A DNA stretch of 64,000 bases, from contig NZ_JACAAX010000008.1 of NCBI RefSeq assembly GCF_013377085.1, positions 1 to 64,000 on the forward strand. The letters are read 5' to 3'. The translations under genes were made by a program, and so were the position numbers. The stretch comes from Rhodoplanes sp. (GTDB lineage Bacteria; Pseudomonadota; Alphaproteobacteria; Rhizobiales; Xanthobacteraceae). Under the pieces are notes generated by a model, which was not told the origin of the DNA, did not search any database, and was given only the letters and a program-made list of their open reading frames with translations. This document shows, piece by piece, positions 19,135 through 31,221 of this stretch; the stretch's first letter is position 1, and every line of letters starts with the position of its first letter.

Positions 19135-21261
19135 CTAAGCCGCGCGGATCTCGCCCAGAAAGCCCTCGACGCCCTGCTTGAGGCGGTCCGACTGCGCCGC
19201 CAGCTCACCGGCCGCACCGAGCACCTGCCCGGCGACGCCGCCGACCGCATCGGCAGCCTGCGTCACCCCGGCGATGTTGCCCGAGACCTGCTGGGTGCCG
19301 CGCGCCGCCTCCTGGACGTTGCGGGCGATCTCCCGGGTCGCGGCGCCCTGCTCCTCGATCGCCGAGGCGATCGAGGTGGCGATCCGGCTCACCTCGTCGA
19401 TCGTGCTGGCGATGCCGCGGATCGCCTGAACGGCCTCGCCGGTGACGCTCTGGATGGCGGCGATCTGGGCGGCGATCTCCTCGGTCGCCGTCGCGGTCTG
19501 GTTGGCCAGCGACTTCACCTCGGAGGCCACCACGGCGAAGCCCTTGCCGGCCTCGCCGGCTCGCGCCGCCTCGATGGTGGCGTTGAGGGCCAGCAGGTTG
19601 GTCTGCGACGCGATGGTCTGGATGAGGCCGACCACCTCGCCGATCTTCTGGGCCCCGTCGGCGAGCTTCTGGACCGTGACATCGGTGCGCTTCGCCTCCT
19701 CGACCGCCTGATTGGCGATCGCGGCCGACTGCGTCACCTGACGGCCGATCTCCTGGGTGGTGGCGGAAAGCTCCTCGGTCGCGGTCGCCACCGTCTGCAC
19801 ATTGGCGGAGGTCTGCTCGGAGGCCGCCGCGACGGTCGTCGCCTGACGGCTGCTTTCGCCCGCCGTCGTGCTCAACGACCGCGCCGTGCCCTCCATGGTC
19901 GATGCCGCCGTCGACAGGGTTTTGACGAGCTCGCCGATCTGGCCCTCGAACCGTCCCGTCACCGTGTCGATCCGCTGCGCCCGCTGGTCCTTGGCGCGCT
20001 GCTCCGCCTCGCGGGCCTCGCCCATCCGGTCGGCCGCGATGGCGTTCTGGCGCAGCACCTCGATCGCCTGGGCCATCTGGCCGAGCTCGTCGGAGCGGTC
20101 GCGCGCCGGCACCTCGACGTCGTGCTGCCCATCGGCGAGGCGCGAGATCACGCCGGTGAGCGACGCCACCGGCCGCAGCACGCGGCGCCCGAACACCACG
20201 GCCGCCACGGCCACGGCGCCGAGCGCCATGCCCATCAGCACCAGTGCCGAGACCAATTGGATCATCGCCTGTCGCCGTTCGACCGCGACCACCTCGGCCG
20301 CCGTGGCGAGGGCCGCGTCGCGCGGCAACAGCGTGCTTTCGAGCCCCGGGACGTGCCGTTGGCGATACTCGACGACCGACAGCGGGTATTTGCCGTCCGA
20401 ACGGCCCGCTTTCATGATCTCGGCGTAGACGGCCGCGGAGTCGCCGTAGAACTTCTGCTGCACGGTCGCGACGGCATCGGCGACGAGCTTCGGATCGCCG
20501 ATCCGATGCGTCGCCGCGACGATGCTGGACCAGTCCTGGTCGATGCGGCCGCCGAGTTCGGCGATCCGGTCGAGCTGGTCGCGCGTCATCGGCGCGCCCG
20601 CGCTCATCGCCTGGATGAACACGGTGCCGCGATTGCCGCTGTTGAGGCGGACCGTGGCGCTCTTGCGGGCGATGTCGATATAGGTCGGCACGCCGGCGAT
20701 CTTGCCGGCCGCGGCGCCGTCGATGGCGCCCACCAGGCGGTCGATGGCCTCGTAGTGGCGCTCGAACTCGGCGACCGACGCGGCGAAGACATCCGGCTCG
20801 CGATCCTTCCGCGGCAGGGCCATGTTGCGGTCGAGACGTCGCCGCAGGGCGGTCAGGTCCGTCGAGACCTTCTCGAGAATCCCGACCAGGGCGGTCGAAT
20901 CGAGCGACGACTCGCGCAGGAGCGTCGTCGCGGACGCCAGCCGCTGGTCGGTGGTCCCCCGCAGGCCGGCGATCGCGGCCTTGGTCTTCTCGTCGACGGG
21001 CGCCTCGGTCGCGAGCGCGACATTGTAGGGGCCGCGCTCGTTCGCCAGGCTTTCCGGAATCCGCATCGTCGCCGTCACGACACTCACGGCATCGCCCGAG
21101 GACCGCGCGTTCTGGAACCTCCCGAATCCGTCCTGAACCAGGATGCCTGCCGTGATCAGGCCCGGCACCGAGGCTCCGGCCAGGCAAACAAGGAACATCG
21201 TCCGAATGCGCATTGCCGTTCCACCCGCAAGGTTGACCACCCGGGCATAGGCCGTCTTCAC
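19135..21261 (-). CDS. Methyl-accepting chemotaxis protein
   Basis: Inner-membrane chemoreceptor of 708 residues. TM1 lies at about 22-42. A large periplasmic helical domain (about 45-330) has the repeated Arg/Leu pattern seen in nitrate-sensing-like and four-helix sensor domains. TM2 at 334-357 is followed by a HAMP domain (about 358-412). The cytoplasmic signalling domain (430-700) has the conserved hairpin tip [20 protein letters not shown] and [17 protein letters not shown]. There is no C-terminal CheR-binding pentapeptide. The start is GTG 21261, decided by GGAGA 5 bases upstream; the next ATG would remove part of TM1. No che genes are adjacent; it lies divergent from trpG. Ligand unknown. 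Confidence 0.93.
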   Translation of the reverse strand: MKTAYARVVNLAGGTAMRIRTMFLVCLAGASVPGLITAGILVQDGFGRFQNARSSGDAVSVVTATMRIPESLANERGPYNVALATEAPVDEKTKAAIAGLRGTTDQRLASATTLLRESSLDSTALVGILEKVSTDLTALRRRLDRNMALPRKDREPDVFAASVAEFERHYEAIDRLVGAIDGAAAGKIAGVPTYIDIARKSATVRLNSGNRGTVFIQAMSAGAPMTRDQLDRIAELGGRIDQDWSSIVAATHRIGDPKLVADAVATVQQKFYGDSAAVYAEIMKAGRSDGKYPLSVVEYRQRHVPGLESTLLPRDAALATAAEVVAVERRQAMIQLVSALVLMGMALGAVAVAAVVFGRRVLRPVASLTGVISRLADGQHDVEVPARDRSDELGQMAQAIEVLRQNAIAADRMGEAREAEQRAKDQRAQRIDTVTGRFEGQIGELVKTLSTAASTMEGTARSLSTTAGESSRQATTVAAASEQTSANVQTVATATEELSATTQEIGRQVTQSAAIANQAVEEAKRTDVTVQKLADGAQKIGEVVGLIQTIASQTNLLALNATIEAARAGEAGKGFAVVASEVKSLANQTATATEEIAAQIAAIQSVTGEAVQAIRGIASTIDEVSRIATSIASAIEEQGAATREIARNVQEAARGTQQVSGNIAGVTQAADAVGGVAGQVLGAAGELAAQSDRLKQGVEGFLGEIRAA

Positions 21262-21350
21262 TAATTTCTCCTGAATGAGGTAAAATATTCCTCTCTCGGC
21301 CGATCCGGGCGAGGGCGACCCGACAGCAAGTCCTCCGCAGGCCGCGCGCC

Positions 21351-21380
21351 TTGACCCCCTTCCGCCGTGCGGTCTAAGAC
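21351..21380 (+). promoter_or_regulatory. Candidate sigma70-type promoter of trpGDC
   Basis: TTGACC (21351-21356) and TAAGAC (21375-21380) are separated by 18 bases. Transcription would start near 21387, only about 18 bases before the trpG ATG, leaving no room for an attenuator leader. Confidence 0.45.
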
Positions 21381-21404
21381 CCCGGGGGGAGCGGCGGCGG
21401 CGCC

Positions 21405-22025
21405 ATGATCGTCCTGATCGACAACTACGACAGCTTCACGTTCAACCTCGTCCACTACCTGGGCGGGCTGGGGGCGGACGTCGTCGTGCATCGCAACGAC
21501 AAGATCACGGCCGATGCCGTGCTGGCCGCCGAGCCGGAGGCGATCGTGCTGTCGCCCGGCCCCTGCACGCCCAACGAGGCCGGCATCTGCCTCGACCTGA
21601 TCGACAAGGCCTCGGCGACGATCCCGATGCTCGGCGTCTGCCTCGGCCACCAGGCGATGGGCCAGGCCTTCGGCGGCACCGTGGTGCGGGCGCCCGTGCC
21701 GGTGCACGGCAAGGTCGCCGAGATGACCCATCAGGGCCAGGGCCTGTTCCGTGGCATCAACGGGCCGTTCCGGGCGACCCGCTACCACTCGCTGGTAGTC
21801 GACCGGGCGAGCCTGCCCGACGACCTCGCCGTGACGGCCGAGACCGACCGGCTGATCATGGCCATGCAGCACAAGACCCGGCCGGTGCACGGGGTGCAGT
21901 TCCACCCCGAGAGCATCGCGTCCGAGCACGGCCATCTGATCCTGAAGAATTTCCTCGACATCGCCCGCGCCTGGAACGAGGCGGCGGGCCGCCCCGACGG
22001 GCGCGCGGCGCCGGCGCGGCAGTGA
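21405..22025 (+). CDS. trpG: Anthranilate synthase component II (glutamine amidotransferase)
   Basis: Supplies ammonia from glutamine to TrpE. The 206-residue class I amidotransferase has [16 protein letters not shown] at the start, [13 protein letters not shown] (oxyanion region), the nucleophile Cys in [15 protein letters not shown] and the His/Glu of [10 protein letters not shown]. The start at 21405 is the natural [11 protein letters not shown]. First gene of trpGDC; its TGA sits just before trpD. Confidence 0.97.
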   Translation: MIVLIDNYDSFTFNLVHYLGGLGADVVVHRNDKITADAVLAAEPEAIVLSPGPCTPNEAGICLDLIDKASATIPMLGVCLGHQAMGQAFGGTVVRAPVPVHGKVAEMTHQGQGLFRGINGPFRATRYHSLVVDRASLPDDLAVTAETDRLIMAMQHKTRPVHGVQFHPESIASEHGHLILKNFLDIARAWNEAAGRPDGRAAPARQ

Positions 22026-22033
22026 GGCTTCCC

Positions 22034-23047
<1,014 letters not shown>

Positions 23048-23052
23048 GCCCG

Positions 23053-23877
23053 ATGGCCGACATCCTGCAAAAGATCGAAGCCTACAAGCGCATCGAGATC
23101 GCCGCCGCCAAGCGGGTGCACCCGTTCGCCGCCATCGCGGAGGTCGCCAAGTCGGCGCCGCCGCCGCGCGGTTTTCTGCGCGCCATCGAGCGGCGCCTGT
23201 CGCGCGGCCAGCCGGCCCTGATCGCCGAGATCAAGCGGGCGAGCCCGTCGCGCGGGCTGATCCGGCCCGACTTCGATCCGCCGGTGCTGGCCCGCGCCTA
23301 CGAGGCGGGCGGCGCCACCTGCCTCTCGGTCCTGACCGACGGCCCCAGCTTCCAGGGCCGCGGCGACCATCTGGTCGCGGCGCGCGCGGCCGCCGCCCTG
23401 CCGGTGCTGCGCAAGGACTTCCTCTACGATCCCTACCAGGTCGCCGAGGCACGGGCGCTCGGCGCCGACTGCATTCTGATCATCATGGCCGGCGTCGACG
23501 ACCAGACCGCCCGCGCGCTCGAGGAGGCCGCCGCCGGCTACGGCATGGACGTGCTGGTCGAGGTGCACGACGAGGCGGAGCTGGAGCGGGCGCTGCGCCT
23601 CGGCTCGCGGCTGATCGGCATCAACAACCGCGACCTGAAGACGTTCGAGACACACATCGAGGTGAGCGAGCGGCTCGCCCCGCTGGTGCCGCGCGACCGC
23701 GTGCTGGTCGGCGAGAGCGGCATCTTCACGCCGGCCGACCTCGCCCGGCTCGCCCGCGTCGGCATCTCGACCTATCTGATCGGCGAGAGCCTGATGCGCC
23801 AGGACGACGTGACGGCCGCGACCCGCGCCCTGCTGGCCCGCGACGGCGGCGGCTTCACGACGCCGGCGGGCGAGTAA
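23053..23877 (+). CDS. trpC: Indole-3-glycerol phosphate synthase
   Basis: Closes the indole ring from carboxyphenylaminodeoxyribulose phosphate. The 274-residue TIM barrel has the catalytic Lys in [13 protein letters not shown], the [19 protein letters not shown] strand, [32 protein letters not shown] and [12 protein letters not shown] (phosphate site). It is monofunctional, with no fused TrpF. The ATG at 23053 follows the trpD stop by 5 bases; a GTG at 23044 overlapping that stop is an alternative start. Confidence 0.97.
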   Translation: MADILQKIEAYKRIEIAAAKRVHPFAAIAEVAKSAPPPRGFLRAIERRLSRGQPALIAEIKRASPSRGLIRPDFDPPVLARAYEAGGATCLSVLTDGPSFQGRGDHLVAARAAAALPVLRKDFLYDPYQVAEARALGADCILIIMAGVDDQTARALEEAAAGYGMDVLVEVHDEAELERALRLGSRLIGINNRDLKTFETHIEVSERLAPLVPRDRVLVGESGIFTPADLARLARVGISTYLIGESLMRQDDVTAATRALLARDGGGFTTPAGE

Positions 23878-23880
23878 GCC

Positions 23881-24378
23881 ATGATCGACGAGCCGCAGCT
23901 CACCCATATCGGCGCCGGCGGCGAGGCCCGCATGGTCGACGTCGGCGACAAGACCGTCACCAAGCGCGTCGCCGTCGCCGAGGGCCGCGTCGTGATGGCG
24001 CCCGCCACCCTCGACCTGGTGATGCGCGGCGACGCCAAGAAGGGCGACGTGCTCGGCGTCGCGCGGGTCGCCGGCATCATGGCGGCCAAGCGCACCCACG
24101 AGCTGATCCCGCTCTGCCACCCGCTCGCCATCACCAAGGCCGAGGTCGAGCTGACGCCCGATCCCGACCTGCCCGGCATAAGGGTCCAGGCGACCGTCGA
24201 GGTGGCCGGGCAGACCGGCGTCGAGATGGAGGCGCTGACCGCCGTGTCGGTCGCCTGTCTCACCGTCTACGACATGGTCAAGGCGGTGGAGCGCGGCATG
24301 CGGATCGAAGGCGTGCGCCTGATCGAGAAGCTTGGCGGCAAGTCCGGCCCCTGGCGCGCCGACGCCGGAGACGCGTGA
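23881..24378 (+). CDS. moaC: Cyclic pyranopterin monophosphate synthase (MoaC)
   Basis: Second step of molybdenum cofactor synthesis, acting after MoaA. The 165 residues contain the family hallmarks [36 protein letters not shown] (active-site Lys/His) and [22 protein letters not shown]. It starts three bases after trpC and its TGA overlaps the moeA ATG by one base, so trpGDC-moaC-moeA is one operon, a common alphaproteobacterial order. Confidence 0.97.
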   Translation: MIDEPQLTHIGAGGEARMVDVGDKTVTKRVAVAEGRVVMAPATLDLVMRGDAKKGDVLGVARVAGIMAAKRTHELIPLCHPLAITKAEVELTPDPDLPGIRVQATVEVAGQTGVEMEALTAVSVACLTVYDMVKAVERGMRIEGVRLIEKLGGKSGPWRADAGDA

Positions 24379-25592
24379 TGGCGGCGCCGCTCTCCGTCGC
24401 CGACGCCCTTTTCCGCGTGCTCGACGGCGTCGCACCGCTGCCGGCCGAGACCGTGCCGTTGGCGCAGGCCCATGGCTGCGTCCTCGCCGAAAACCTCGCG
24501 GCGCGGCGCACCCAGCCGCCCGACGACGTCTCCGCCATGGACGGCTACGCCGTGCAGGCCGCGGACGTGACGGCCGCAAACGCCCGCTTGACCGTGATCG
24601 GCGAGGTGCCGGCCGGCCGGCCCTTCGCCGGCACGGTCGGGCCCGGCGAGTCCGTCCGCATCTTCACCGGCGGCGTCCTGCCCGCGGGAGCCGATACCGT
24701 GGTGGTCCAGGAGGTCGCGACCCGCGACGGCGACGAGGTGGTTTTCTCGGCGCCGGGCGGCGCCGGCCGCCATGTCCGCCGGCGCGGCCGCGACTTCTCC
24801 GCCGGCGACGTGCTGCTGCGTCGCGGCCGCAGACTCACCATGCGAGACCTCGCGCTCGCCGCCGCGATGAACCACCCCGCCGTGCCGGTGCATCGACGCC
24901 CGCGAATGGGCCTGCTCGCCACCGGCGACGAGCTGGTGCCGCCCGGCACCGAGCCGGGACCCGGCCAGATCGTTTATTCCAACGGTTTTGCGATCGCCGC
25001 GCTGGCTCGCAGCGAAGGCGCCGAGACGATCGACCTCGGCATCGTCCCCGACCGCCTGGACGAGACCGTGGCGGCGATCCGGCGGGCGCGCGCCGAGGGC
25101 GTCGACGTGCTGGTCACCACCGGCGGCGCCTCGGTCGGCGACTACGACCTGGTGCAGACGGCGCTCGCCGCCGAAGGCATGGCGCTCGCCTTCTGGAAGA
25201 TCGCCATGCGGCCCGGCCGCCCGCTGATGAGCGGCCGCCTCGGCGACATCCATGTGCTCGGCCTGCCCGGCAATCCGGTGTCGTCCTTCGTCACCGCCGT
25301 GCTGTTCCTGGTGCCGCTGCTGCGCCGCCTGCAGGGCCGCGAGGACGTGTCGTTCCCGGCCGAGCCGGCGATCGCCGGCGGTGACCTGAAGGCCAACGAC
25401 GAGCGCGCCGATTTTTTGCGCGCGACCCTCGCGATCGACCAGGACGGACGGCTGGTCGCCACTCCGGTGAGCGACCAGGACTCCTCGCTGCTGGCGCCGC
25501 TCGGGCTCGCCGACGGGCTCCTGGTGCGCGACCCGCATGCGCCCGCCGCGCCGGCCGGCAGCCCCTGCCGGGTGATTCGACTGCCCGCCTGA
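24378..25592 (+). CDS. moeA: Molybdopterin molybdenumtransferase (MoeA)
   Basis: Inserts molybdate into adenylylated molybdopterin. The 404-residue product has the MoeA domains in order: MoeA_N (SAMDGYAVQAADVT, EVPAGRPFAGTVGPGE, RIFTGGVLPAGADTVV), the MoCF-binding domain (GLLATGDELVPPG, VDVLVTTGGASVGDYD, MRPGRPLMSG, GLPGNPVSSFV) and the C-terminal beta domain. The ATG at 24378 shares its A with the moaC stop. Confidence 0.97.
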   Translation: MAAPLSVADALFRVLDGVAPLPAETVPLAQAHGCVLAENLAARRTQPPDDVSAMDGYAVQAADVTAANARLTVIGEVPAGRPFAGTVGPGESVRIFTGGVLPAGADTVVVQEVATRDGDEVVFSAPGGAGRHVRRRGRDFSAGDVLLRRGRRLTMRDLALAAAMNHPAVPVHRRPRMGLLATGDELVPPGTEPGPGQIVYSNGFAIAALARSEGAETIDLGIVPDRLDETVAAIRRARAEGVDVLVTTGGASVGDYDLVQTALAAEGMALAFWKIAMRPGRPLMSGRLGDIHVLGLPGNPVSSFVTAVLFLVPLLRRLQGREDVSFPAEPAIAGGDLKANDERADFLRATLAIDQDGRLVATPVSDQDSSLLAPLGLADGLLVRDPHAPAAPAGSPCRVIRLPA

Positions 25593-25743
25593 CTCGACCC
25601 GAAACCCCTGCCGGTCCGCGTCCGCCCGGGACGACGGTGACGGCCCGTCGCGGGGCTCCAGTCGTGACGTTCGGCCCAACCCGTTCTTAGGCCTAATTGT
25701 TTCTCAGACCGGTCCGTCGATTTCTTCACCTGACATTAAAAGG

Positions 25744-25778
25744 TTGCGGAACACATATCGAACATATAGGGTATGTTC
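25744..25778 (+). promoter_or_regulatory. LexA operator (SOS box) and overlapping promoter of lexA
   Basis: GAAC (25749-25752), seven bases, then GAAC (25760-25763) is the exact complement of the alphaproteobacterial box GTTC-N7-GTTC. A third, inverted half GTTC (25775-25778) forms a palindrome with the second GAAC. A -35-like TTGCGG (25744-25749) and a weak -10-like TAGGGT (25767-25772), 17 bases apart, overlap the box, so bound LexA would block the promoter. Confidence 0.8.
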
Positions 25779-25834
25779 ATGATTTGTTTGGGCACGTCCG
25801 GTGAACTGCCTGAGCAGACCTCGGGGGACAACGC

Positions 25835-26542
25835 ATGTTGACGCGGAAGCAGTTCGAGCTGTTGCGTTTCATTCACGAGCGCGTAAAGGAGAGCGGCGTT
25901 CCGCCGTCTTTCGACGAGATGAAGGACGCCCTCGACCTGCGGTCGAAGTCCGGCATCCACCGGCTGATCACGGCGCTGGAGGAGCGCGGCTTCATCCGGC
26001 GGCTGCCCAACCGGGCCCGCGCCATCGAGGTGATCAAGCTGCCCGAATCGGTCGGTCACGGCGTGATGGCGGCCCAGCGCGCCCGCGGCTTCACGCCGAG
26101 CGTCATCGAGGGCAATCTCGGCCGCGTCCGCCCGCCCGTGCAGGACGAGGACACGGCCCGGCCGATTGCCGTGCCGGTCATGGGCCGGATCGCCGCCGGC
26201 ACCCCTATCGAGGCGATCCAGACCAAGAGCTCCATCATCAACGTGCCGCCCGAGATGCTGAGCGCCGGCGACCATTTCGCCCTCGAGGTGCGCGGCGACT
26301 CGATGATCGAGGCCGGCATTCTCGACGGCGACATCGCCCTGATCCGGCGCTCCGAGAACGCCGAGACGGGCGACATCGTCGTCGCCCTGGTGGACGACGA
26401 GGAGGCGACCCTAAAGCGCTTCCGCCGCCGCGGCGCGTCGATCGCGCTCGAGCCCGCCAATGCCTCCTACGAGGTTCGGATCCTGCCCCCCAACCGGGTC
26501 CGCATCCAGGGCAAGCTGGTCGGCCTGATGCGGCGGTATTGA
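25835..26542 (+). CDS. lexA: LexA repressor
   Basis: SOS repressor that self-cleaves when RecA is activated. The 235 residues comprise an N-terminal winged helix (1-65, including [21 protein letters not shown]), a linker, and an S24 peptidase domain. The scissile Ala121-Gly122 is in [11 protein letters not shown], the nucleophile Ser156 in [10 protein letters not shown], and the general base Lys194 in EATLKRF. The ATG at 25835 is the standard start ([10 protein letters not shown]). The promoter region carries its own box, so it is autoregulated. Located after moeA, transcribed separately. Confidence 0.98.
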   Translation: MLTRKQFELLRFIHERVKESGVPPSFDEMKDALDLRSKSGIHRLITALEERGFIRRLPNRARAIEVIKLPESVGHGVMAAQRARGFTPSVIEGNLGRVRPPVQDEDTARPIAVPVMGRIAAGTPIEAIQTKSSIINVPPEMLSAGDHFALEVRGDSMIEAGILDGDIALIRRSENAETGDIVVALVDDEEATLKRFRRRGASIALEPANASYEVRILPPNRVRIQGKLVGLMRRY

Positions 26543-26596
26543 GCGACCGCGCCCTCCGCACGACTCTCTTCGCCCTCCGCCTCGGGCCATCTCCGC

Positions 26597-26702
26597 CCTC
26601 GTCCTGAGGAGCGCCGAAGGCGCGTCTCGAAGGGCGGGGGCGGCCACCGTCGTGGCCTCATGGTTCGAGACGCGCTCCTTCGGAGCGCTCCTCACCATGA
26701 GG
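26597..26702. repeat. Palindromic repeat, family B, copy 2
   Basis: Same two-hairpin unit as at 12854 but in the opposite orientation: GTCCTGAGGAGCGCC ... GGCGCGTCTCGAAGG, then CCTCATGGTTCGAGACGCGC ... GCGCTCCTCACCATGAGG. It lies between the convergent lexA and comEC genes and could act as a bidirectional terminator; no T-run is visible. Confidence 0.8.
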
Positions 26703-26758
26703 ATAGAGTTGCTGCGACAGCGGGCCGGCAGTGGCATCTCCCGAGACCCCTGCCCTCC

Positions 26759-29080
26759 TCAATCCGGATCGACGTCCTCGGCCGCCGGGGTCGCATCGGG
26801 CGGTGCGGGCGCGCCACTGCCTCGCTGCACCGCCCCCGCACCGGCCGAAGCGGGAGCGACGGACGCGGCCGGCGCCCAGGGCCGGTCGGCGCCGGGTGGG
26901 CGTGCCGGCGTGATCTCGAAAGAATCGCCGACCCGCCGCAGCGCCAGGGCGGCCGTGCTCCTCAGCATCGTGCGGTCGATCACCAGCGCCCGACAGCCGG
27001 GCGTCGGCTCGCGCAGCGCCACGATCAGGGCGGCGCGGGCGCAGTCGTCGGCGAAGGCCTCGGCGGTTCGCGCGACCGCGACGGCGCTGCCGTCGGCGAG
27101 CCTCGCGACGCAGCCGGCCGGATCGCAGACGAAGCCGCGCGAAACCTCCGGCGCCTCCGGCAGCCGGGCATCGCCGTCGGCGGCCAGCCAGTCGCGCGCC
27201 GCGAGGCCGAGCGTACCGGTGCGCAGCACCGTGAGCCGGCCGTCGGGACCGCGCACCGCGACCGCTTCGGCCGCCGGCGCGACCAGTACGTCGGGCTGCG
27301 GCGTCGCCACCGCGAGGATGGCGGCGAGCCCCAGCAGCCCTGCCCCCAGGCAGCGCAACGGCGTGCGCAGCAGCGCCAGCAGGACGAGCCCGGCGGTCGC
27401 GATCAGCAGCGGCCCGGCCCCGAAGGCCGGGATGCGGCCGACCGCACCGGGCAGCGCCGCCACCCATTGGGCGACCGCCGTCATCCAGTCGATGCCCACA
27501 CCCATCGCCCGCCACAGCGGCCCGTCGTAGCCGAACGGCAGCAGCACCAGCGCCATCAGGCCGGCCGGCATCACGAAGGCCGAGACGACCGGCATGGCGG
27601 CGAGGTTGGCCAGCACCCCGTATGGCGCCAGCCGGTGGAAGTGGTAGGCGGCGAAGATCGTCGTCGCCGTGCCGGCGACCAGCGAGGCGACCAGCAGCGC
27701 AATGATCTCGCGAATACCCCACAGCGCCAGGCGGGCGGCCAGCGCGCTTTTGGGGCCGGCGGCGATCCACGGCAGCCCGCGCTCGTAGACGGCGACCAGG
27801 GCAAGCGTCGCGGCGAACGACATCTGAAAGCTCGGATGCACCACGGCCTCGGGGGTGAGGACCATGACGGCGAGCGCCGCCACGGCGAGCGTGCGCAGCG
27901 TCAGCGCGCGGCGGTCCAGCAGGACGCCGATCAGCACGATCGCCGTCATGGCGAAGGCGCGCTGGGTCGCCACCTCGGCGCCGGACAGCACCAGGTAGAA
28001 GGCGGCGGCGAGAAGGGCCACGCCGGCGGCCCATTTCTTCACGGGACGGCGCAGCGCCAGGCCGGGCACCAGCGCGAGGCCGCCGCGCAGGACCACGAAC
28101 ACCACCCCGGCGACGACCGCCATATGATAGCCCGAGATCGACAGAACATGAGCGAGGCTCGACACATACATGGCATCGTTGACGGGCTGGGTGACGGCGT
28201 CGCGCTTGCCCGTGATCAGCGCCGAGGCGATGGCGCCGGCGTCGCCCGGCAGCGCCACACGGATGCGCTTGTCGATCGCCTCGCGGATGTCGTCGACCGC
28301 GGCGGCGGCCTGCAGGCGGAGACCGGGGGCGACCGGCGGAGCCTGCGGCCGCACCGCGCCGAGCGCGAAGCCCGAGGCGCCGATGCCGCGGAAATAGAGG
28401 TCGCGGGCAAAATCATAGCCGCCCGGGCGCAGCGGCGGCAGCGGCGGCGACAGCCGCGCCGACAGGCTCACATAGGCGCCCACGGGCGGCGCCGTGCCCT
28501 TGCGCACCGACACCCGCACGCGCGCCGGCGCCTCGGCCGCGCCGCTGCGCGAAAGCTCGAAGGACTGGACGCGCAGCACGATGCGGTCGCTCTTCTCGCG
28601 CTCCTCCCGGGTCTCGACGAAGCCGCCGAGCTTCGCCCCGAAGGCCGGCTGGCGCAGCATCGGCGCCTCGACGGCGCGGCTGCGCAGGGTCGCCGCCAGG
28701 AAGCCGGCCGCCACGGCCGCAATGCCGATGGCGACGAAGACCGACACGCCTTGCCGTCGGGCCGCAACGGCGGCCACAAACGCCGCCGCGAAGGCGAGCC
28801 CCGCCGCCCAAAGGGCCGGCTCCGTCTCGGCGGCGAAGTAGAGCACGACCCCGGTCGCAAAGCCGATCGGCAGCCACGGAAACAGCCGGCCGGGCGCCAG
28901 CTCGGCCTGCCCCCAGGCGGCAAGTTGCGTCCCGACAGCGTGAGCGAGGTCATCGAGGCGAGACGGCAGCGGGACGGTGCGGCGCCGGCCGGCCACGCCC
29001 ATCGTCGGCTCGCCGGCGACCGGCCAAGTGCCGGCCCGCGACGCGCCGACGCGCCCGCGCGCTCGGTCCGGCTCGCTCAT
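26759..29080 (-). CDS. comEC: ComEC/Rec2 family DNA-uptake channel protein
   Basis: Inner-membrane protein related to the channel that carries single-stranded DNA during transformation. The 773-residue product has an N-terminal DUF4131-type OB domain between membrane helices (about 60-230) and the Competence domain, with the conserved HVLSISGYHMAVVAG, SGAEVATQRAFAMTAIVL and HPSFQMSFAATLALVA motifs in a bundle of 9-10 helices. A short soluble C-terminus (CDPAGC) replaces the metallo-beta-lactamase domain of Bacillus-type ComEC; its HxHxDH motif is absent. That shorter layout is common in rhizobia. ATG 29080. Convergent with lexA. Whether the organism is transformable cannot be told. Confidence 0.93.
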   Translation of the reverse strand: MSEPDRARGRVGASRAGTWPVAGEPTMGVAGRRRTVPLPSRLDDLAHAVGTQLAAWGQAELAPGRLFPWLPIGFATGVVLYFAAETEPALWAAGLAFAAAFVAAVAARRQGVSVFVAIGIAAVAAGFLAATLRSRAVEAPMLRQPAFGAKLGGFVETREEREKSDRIVLRVQSFELSRSGAAEAPARVRVSVRKGTAPPVGAYVSLSARLSPPLPPLRPGGYDFARDLYFRGIGASGFALGAVRPQAPPVAPGLRLQAAAAVDDIREAIDKRIRVALPGDAGAIASALITGKRDAVTQPVNDAMYVSSLAHVLSISGYHMAVVAGVVFVVLRGGLALVPGLALRRPVKKWAAGVALLAAAFYLVLSGAEVATQRAFAMTAIVLIGVLLDRRALTLRTLAVAALAVMVLTPEAVVHPSFQMSFAATLALVAVYERGLPWIAAGPKSALAARLALWGIREIIALLVASLVAGTATTIFAAYHFHRLAPYGVLANLAAMPVVSAFVMPAGLMALVLLPFGYDGPLWRAMGVGIDWMTAVAQWVAALPGAVGRIPAFGAGPLLIATAGLVLLALLRTPLRCLGAGLLGLAAILAVATPQPDVLVAPAAEAVAVRGPDGRLTVLRTGTLGLAARDWLAADGDARLPEAPEVSRGFVCDPAGCVARLADGSAVAVARTAEAFADDCARAALIVALREPTPGCRALVIDRTMLRSTAALALRRVGDSFEITPARPPGADRPWAPAASVAPASAGAGAVQRGSGAPAPPDATPAAEDVDPD

Positions 29081-29190
29081 GCGAGGCTCCGCCTGTGTCG
29101 GAGCCCGAAGGCTATTCTAGTTTTGCGGGAGCTTCACGATGAACACAACGGAAACGGGGTACTGTTCCTGATCCGCTCCACACTCCAAGG

Positions 29191-29279
29191 TCGTCGCCGG
29201 GCTCGACCCGGCGACCCATCTCCGTCGCAAGAACCGTCTTGCGCACAGATGGATGCGCGGGTCTTCGCCCGCGCATGAC
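29191..29279. repeat. Palindromic repeat, family E, between glnS and comEC
   Basis: Three nested hairpins: TCGCCGGG/CCCGGCGA (29194-29214), an outer CCATCT/AGATGG pair around CAAGAACCGTCTTG, and ATGCGCGGG/CCCGCGCAT (29253-29276). A typical alphaproteobacterial intergenic repeat. No reading frame in the 237-base gap is supported. Confidence 0.75.
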
Positions 29280-29317
29280 GGCTCGGAGCCTGTGGCCGCG
29301 CGCAGTGCTCCCCGCCC

Positions 29318-31000
<1,683 letters not shown>

Positions 31001-31221
31001 GCTCGCTGGTCCCGTTCCGTCGGCGCCGCGCGGAAGTCCGCGCGCGCGACTACGCGCGGGACTATGTGCCAAATTCGTGGTGATGCGCCAAGTCCGTTCC
31101 TGGTCGCGGCCCTGGCGGCGCCCCGCGACATCCCCCCGCGACGGTGCGCGGATTGCTCTCCGCCGCACCTGTGCTAAACGGGCGCGCCCATCCCCCGCCC
31201 TGCGCGGCCAGCCAGCTTGCC

